A DNA stretch of 64,000 bases from Pyricularia pennisetigena (lineage: Eukaryota > Ascomycota > Sordariomycetes > Magnaporthales > Pyriculariaceae). The translations under genes and the position numbers were made by a program. A model generated the notes under the pieces. It worked only from the letters and a program-made list of their open reading frames with translations, ran no database searches and was not told where the DNA came from. Shown here piece by piece: positions 58,855 to 64,000 of the stretch. Each line of letters opens with the position of its first letter. Within the stretch, counting starts at the first letter, position 1. The DNA lies in the NCBI RefSeq assembly GCF_004337985.1, contig NC_043741.1, forward strand, positions 5,106,430 through 5,170,429, read 5' to 3'.

Positions 58855-60728
58855 GTTTGCTCGTCGGTTTGTAAGGACTGGTTGGCAGCTAAGTCTCGTA
58901 GACAACAGACGTCTATGGATGTTACGACGAGTGGACAGATGCTGAGCTGGGTGCCTGGTCTTGTTGTGGTTTGTCCAAAGGTACGATCCGTGAGATCGAG
59001 CGTCGTGGTGTTTGTGAATGGACTATGTACCTGTCGACAGACAAAGAGGTTTAGATTCCCTTAATTCCAAGTATGGAAGCAAAGGAACCAACGTGATTTC
59101 TGTAGACACGGGAACAATGGCTGCAAAGTCTGCTAGATATTCAAGCAATCCCGCGAGACAAGAGGAAGAAACGCAGCGCCGACAGTCGGGCTGACGTGAA
59201 GGGAGTAAGTACAATCGCAACGCGAGGGGTCGATCATTCCATTCCGATCCAGCCGGCTTACAATTGAAGAGCTTCATACAGCGTGGCGGCGCCAAAACGG
59301 TTTAACGGCGGGGCCCACCCGGGATTTGTCAGGGTCTCTCTGCATCGCCCCACTGGATCGGGAATCTTCCAGAAGAAGAAACCCTGGTCGAGCTGCGACT
59401 ATGTATGGTACACGCGATCAGCCAGACAGACCATGGAGCCGTTTCGATCGTCACAGCCATTCGCAACAAACCAAAATTCCATCTTCCTACCACGCACTTC
59501 GGGATGGAAAAAGTCAAATAGCGCACTGTGATGTAAGCAATCTTGGCTTGTTTTAGACAAACCAGACTGCTGGTACTCGACTTGATTGTAGGAATGTTAA
59601 AGCTACATGGGACATTCCCTCTCAATTCATCTGTTAATCATTCCGCTTCCTTCATCCCCGCATTGCTCGGCTGACAATAACTTTGACTTTCACTCTCATC
59701 TAATCCTTTTTCTACAACTGCCAAGTAGCCAATCGCTATCAATGTGCTTACGCAAAGAACCAGTTACGCAGTTCTGTTTCGTCTGGTAGCTTCTACGCGA
59801 ACCAGTACGCCTTCTTTCTCCCATACGCGACAGGAACGTGTCAATCCACAGCCTGGGTTTGCTCACCATCAGAACCACAGGGAGACATATGCTCTCTGAT
59901 ACAATGTATCCAGCGGCGGCTGCCTTCCCATATTCCCACCCTGCCGCTTGTCGCCCACGTGCAAGGACGGTGGGTTCTGCACCAAGCACATTAACCTACC
60001 AGGACTGTGCAGGGTTGCTATTAGCGTTCCAGATTTGAAGCGGCGGCACGGTGTCCCGGCGTATACCAACAGCATCGTATTTGTTGCTTTCCCAAACTCT
60101 GCCGCATGTGCGAGGGCACCAATGGCGCCGAGTTATAGAGATCCTGTTTGCTGGGTTTAGGGTTCCGCTCTGGCTTGCATAACGACAGGTGCTGCTCTGA
60201 AATACACCAACGGCTGCGGCGGCAACCTGGACGTGTCTCAGGCTTGCTTGGCCTTGAGAGGGAAATTCCGGGGTCCCAGAATGCTTATTATGATGAGATC
60301 AGTAGTAGTTCGTATACAGGTGTCTATTTCAAAGCCTTTCTATCTCAGGTCACGATGCCAAAGCCAAACTTGAATACAATTGTTGCAGCAGTTCCATATT
60401 TAGATTCGACTTACCCCAGCTATGCATTATTCTCTACAGCCTCTTGTTGGAGATTTTGGCAAAGTTATTGCAGTGGAGATAGAGGAGCCCTGACGTTCCG
60501 CATGCCATATTACACGGCCCACTTGCATCGTCCGCCGCCATCCGCGGGAATGGGTTTTTGTCCCTGAGGTGCCATTGCAGGCCTCCTCCAATCCAGCGGC
60601 AACGCGGCCGCCAGATTGCTCACGGTTCAATTAACTAATCACAATTTAGCTGATATGTCACTCCCAATTTAAAGTTGCTTTAATGGGGGCTGTTCATGCA
60701 AAACAAAAAATTTGTCACAGGAGTCAGT
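58855..60728. other. Intergenic region, no intact gene
   Basis: This includes the promoter of the CHIP-type gene. A plus-strand stretch near 60175-60280 reads ITTGAALKYTNGCGGNLDVS then QACLALRGKF and looks coding, but it has no start and is bounded by stops. A neighbouring frame (SPTCKDGGFCTKHINLPGLC, 59950) also looks cysteine-rich. They may be remnants of a secreted-protein gene. Confidence 0.35.
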
Positions 60729-60827
60729 CGACGCAGATGAGATTCGAACTCATGCGCCCGAAGGCATTGGCTATGGTACATAGCAAGTTGTAGCAGGCCA
60801 ACGGAATAACCACTAACCGACTGCGCC
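60729..60827 (-). tRNA. tRNA-Ser (GCT) with an 18-nt intron
   Basis: On the minus strand the acceptor stem is GGCGCAG pairing with CTGCGTC (one G-T pair), with discriminator G. The anticodon stem is TTGGC/GCCAA, and the loop CT-GCT-A gives anticodon GCT. The intron is 60790-60773. A long variable arm (CCTTCGGG) is as expected for serine tRNA, and the T arm is ATGAG-TTCGAAT-CTCAT. Confidence 0.92.
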
Positions 60828-62211
60828 TCCTCGTGCTTGATTCAGCGATATTTACTTCCATACACAAGGCCTGACTTGTTGCTACAGCTCCAAGATGTGA
60901 CAAAAGCGGCTTATCCACGTATGACCAGACACCAGCAGCAGTCAGCTATGCGCTGAGGACCAGAGTGTAGTGAGAAGGCTGCACCAGCCATAGCGCCTGG
61001 CCGAAGATCAAGGCGTCTTGTTAGACGTGGACCAGCATCCGGACTGTGACATTGAGCTCAACTTCCAGCAGCGTAAAGCGCCGATATAGCCCATTCCGGG
61101 CCCATGCTGCGCCCCTCGGACTTCATCAGACCAACCGTCAACGGCAACAGCAACATTTATCCGTGGTCACTTCCCCGGACCAACGACGGCTGGGAATAGC
61201 AAACTCGCTCAACATAACCATGATTTTCATGCAGACCATGACCACCCCGTATGCCACCCTGCCCGAACTTGCCCTGATCTATATGGAAGAGAATATTGAC
61301 GGAGAACCGGCTCGCGTATGATACTCTGTCTACCGGCTCAAGAATAAACACTTTGTGTACTTTGGCGGCCCGATGCCGACCCGGAACCTACAGCACACAA
61401 ACTTTACGTTGGTACCCTTCATCCCAAGCTAGGCAATATGGGATACGAACATGGCCATAAACTTCTTGTGTCTATCCTGCGCCGCCTCTTGGGTGCAGAG
61501 AAAGCTCAAGATAAAGGGGAAACGCCAGCGCCGCTGAGGATAGGTACAGGGGCATGTGTTTATGCTGCAAAAAGCAAAGTGTGAGGCTCAGGGCATTGGC
61601 CCATGGGATAAGGACGAGAACGGGGGCGAGATTCCTTGGATTGATTTTGTAGTAGGGATACGAGTCCGTGACTGCAGGAGGATGGCGAGACCGAAGCACG
61701 CAGAATTATCCTGAGCTAGCTGTCAACTGTCAGATACATGGTTAGATTAAAGAATCCAGATGATGTTTCCCTTGCGGTCATATGGACCCTATTGTCCGGA
61801 ACTCTGAGAGGCTCAATGTTCCGCCATGCTGATGCGAAGGAAAGAGCTTCTCTGCGACTTTTTTGATCAAATCTAGCTGCATTTTGGGTAGCAGACTAAC
61901 AAGTAGTAGAATAGCCAATACACACGCATTCTAACTAATAGGCCTCTTAGTATGCATTTCCTGGAGAAGGGGGAGAACAAAGGAAATAGAGACCAAAAAT
62001 TGGGATTAAATTTATGCTAAACCAAAAAGAAGAGGGGAAAAAGACGCGAAACGTCCTGGAGTGCACCCTTAACTCCCAATTCTTAACGCCGTATAAATCA
62101 GTCCGGGTCTCAAAATACCTGCGTAACTTCCACTCGAGCTTTCCACGCTAAACTTCCTCATTTTTGGTAATAATTTCCACGCCATTCAATATCTCATTTT
62201 CGGGAGTCTTC
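60828..62211. other. Intergenic region, no gene seen
   Basis: No supportable coding region. It becomes AT-rich towards the right, before the secreted-protein gene. Confidence 0.5.
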
Positions 62212-62763
62212 CTACGGTGGCACCTTTACCCCATAGGGATAATTCGGGTTCAATTCCTCCGTTTTTTTGTATTGCCATTTATAGACATCCCAATCTTCAC
62301 TAGGGGGTCCTAGGTCCTCGGGAGGAAATGGCAGCTGAGTGTTGTATCCTGGAACTTCTTCTACTTCATATGGCCTCTCGGCATCTGCTTTCTGTTGCCA
62401 TGTAAGCTCTCCATTGTATTTCTTGCCTACCGCTTTGATGATTTTTTCGCTCTCGGTTGAGCACCGGACGTTGCAATCATAGGCCACTAAGCACCAAAAG
62501 CCATATATTCTTTTCTGTCCTCCCGGAAACCCGAATAATGTATTTTTTGGTACCCAATCATAATCGCTGTCACCACGCCGTCTCCGTCCCGGCCTCGAGA
62601 CTTGCTCATATCGCGAAACTGTAATAATGCAGGTCTTTGATGGCAGCGCTTTCTCCGGCTGAACCAAGTGCGACATCCGTCCCGCAGGTTTTGCATAGAC
62701 TTTCGGGACAATGTCTGTGACGAATGCCACGAGGGCGGCGATAGAAACCAGGGAAAACCTCAT
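62212..62763 (-). CDS. Small secreted protein, unknown function (candidate effector)
   Basis: This is a single-exon frame of 183 residues. The N-terminus is a good signal peptide (MRFSLVSIAALVAFVTDIVP to about residue 24, cleavage near VYA-KP). The mature protein is about 160 residues with four cysteines (KTCIITV, WCLVAYDCNVRC), a basic patch (RPGRRRRGDSDYDW) and a Pro/Tyr/Glu-rich C-terminal half (LPFPPEDLGPPSEDWDVYKW). It has no homologue I recognise. The base composition is more AT-rich than the housekeeping genes. It lies about 480 bases from a MITE-like element in AT-rich DNA. Small size, secretion and setting fit a fungal effector, which is inference. The start is the only Met before the signal peptide. 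Confidence 0.6.
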   Translation of the reverse strand: MRFSLVSIAALVAFVTDIVPKVYAKPAGRMSHLVQPEKALPSKTCIITVSRYEQVSRPGRRRRGDSDYDWVPKNTLFGFPGGQKRIYGFWCLVAYDCNVRCSTESEKIIKAVGKKYNGELTWQQKADAERPYEVEEVPGYNTQLPFPPEDLGPPSEDWDVYKWQYKKTEELNPNYPYGVKVPP

Positions 62764-64000
62764 TACCCCGGCCTTTTTTTTCTCTTTGCTCCAAAAAAAG
62801 AAACAAGAAAAGAAATATTCTGACGAGGACTCACTGCTTAATAGCTATACTTTCACTGCTCCCGGGGTGGTTGGTTGACTAAACTCACTGTATTTTCTAG
62901 GTATAACAATTTAAAATTTATGCAAACAAGCGTTCCTCCGTAGACTGGCGTCTTCAAAGCTCGTTCGGTCTGGGTTACCTAGACGGCAGCGCGTTGCTGT
63001 AGGAAAAGGCGGAGAGACCTAGTTATAAAGATTAATACGCCGGCTGAATTGGGCTCTCTGCTAATGATAAAAATAGGCTGGCTTTAACAGCATATTCCCT
63101 TATCCTCAAAGTTATTTACTTTAATTTATAGGCATTTCGAATGACTAAGACAGATGGATCGCCCACTGCTCGTGAAATTGTTTAACCTCTACATCAAATG
63201 TATTATGCACTATATTCAGTCATGTCAATTATATTTTTAGTAATACACAGCCAAAGCACCTGTCCACAAATAACGCCACGATCCCCATATCCCAGCAAAA
63301 GTCATCATTTTCACAACACCATAAATTTTCCAACATAGGAGATACAGTGTCCCCGCTTAGGAGTTAAATGCAAATTTAACTAAATAAACACATTTAAAAT
63401 TTATGCCTCATTGGGTTATAAAATGCATGCTGGATAAAAAATAAAAATAAAAGTACTGGAATTTGGAAAAAGTGCATCTCCTGTAAATCCCCTGTAGCCC
63501 GCTATAATGGACCTTTCTCAACTTTTATTCGCTTATATTCATATTTACCATTGTAATTTTAATCAAAACTCTACAATACTGCTATATAATGTGATAACTT
63601 TTCAAGTTCTAATTATCTATATTTTCTGTTTGCTACTATTTTGTATGTACATCAATATTTATAATTGAAAACCTAGAGTTTTGGTGGGATTTTGGGATCG
63701 TTGCGTTATTTTTGTACAGGGGCTGTATGGGTTATTAGGCCATGACACTCTGTCACCACGAGTAGCCTGTCGAAATAAAGCAGCTTCCCTGCAAGATCCT
63801 TATGTCCGTACAAAATTCGTCCTCGGGTAGTCAATGTTCCCAAATGTTTCATGCATTTACACTTATAGTGACTTGTTAGACATATCATGTACAAAGACAA
63901 GCCAGCGATTACTGTGTACAAAGTAGACAGTATTCGATAGTCCTTGTAAGGAACTCATTTCCATTCCTGTATCCATCATTTGGCTAATATTGGGGGGGGG
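62764..64000. other. AT-rich right edge with a MITE-like element
   Basis: This contains the promoter of the secreted-protein gene and the second MITE-like copy (listed separately). The last nine bases are G. No gene is supported. Confidence 0.5.
63247..63726. mobile_element. MITE-like non-autonomous DNA element, copy 2 (480 bp)
   Basis: The left terminus (63247-63285) reads ACAGCCAAAGCACCTGTCC... and contains AATAACGCCACGATCCC; the right terminus (63694-63726) starts GGGATCGTTGCGTTATT and ends ACAGGGGCTGT. They are inverted repeats of each other and of the copy 1 ends, apart from a short insertion in the left end. The interior shares, in the same order and orientation as copy 1, AGCAAAAGTCA(C/T)CATTTTCACA, CTAAATAAACA-like, AAATCCCCTGTA and TACTG(T/C)TATATAAT. 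It is AT-rich with no transposase frame. The right end is followed by A, as in copy 1. Confidence 0.75.

Overview
The window looks like nuclear DNA of a filamentous ascomycete (Pezizomycotina, most likely a Sordariomycete). The grounds are short GT-AG introns with fungal branch points, families typical of filamentous fungi (PIR cell-wall protein, zygote-specific-type small cysteine-rich secreted protein, fungal UbiA protein, TEP1, D-amino-acid oxidase, GAL10 without a mutarotase domain, Sad1), two intron-bearing tRNA genes, and short arrays of the TTAGGG-type telomeric unit. The species cannot be fixed from the sequence alone. I see no plasmid, phage, CRISPR or bacterial operon features.

Layout. 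0-16 kb: a PIR-type wall protein, a U1/matrin zinc-finger protein (WBP4-like), a large fungus-specific membrane protein, a small cysteine-rich secreted protein, and an NCS1 nucleobase permease, all on the minus strand and separated by long gene-poor spacers. 16-24 kb: almost empty apart from a UbiA-superfamily enzyme. 24-45 kb: a denser housekeeping block: TEP1/PTEN phosphatase, POM33/TMEM33-type ER/nuclear-pore membrane protein, a frameshifted alpha/beta-hydrolase relic, formyltetrahydrofolate deformylase, eIF1A-like protein, ALG3, D-amino-acid oxidase, GAL10 and SAD1. 45-54 kb: a decayed accessory stretch with a GH115 relic, tRNA-Lys, fragments of unknown genes, a (GA)n microsatellite and long homopolymers. 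54-59 kb: a NIPA-type magnesium transporter and a CHIP-type TPR/U-box E3 ligase. 59-64 kb: tRNA-Ser, a small secreted protein and AT-rich repeat DNA.

Most intact genes are independent housekeeping functions (N-glycan assembly, galactose metabolism, one-carbon metabolism, phosphoinositide signalling, nuclear envelope, protein quality control) and do not form an operon or an obvious biosynthetic cluster.

The most notable non-genic discovery is a pair of diverged, same-orientation elements (37001-37539 and 63247-63726) that share about 33-bp terminal inverted repeats and internal similarity: a MITE-like non-autonomous DNA transposon family. The second copy lies beside the secreted-protein gene. 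Exon boundaries were inferred by eye from splice motifs, reading frame and family conservation; no transcript data were available.
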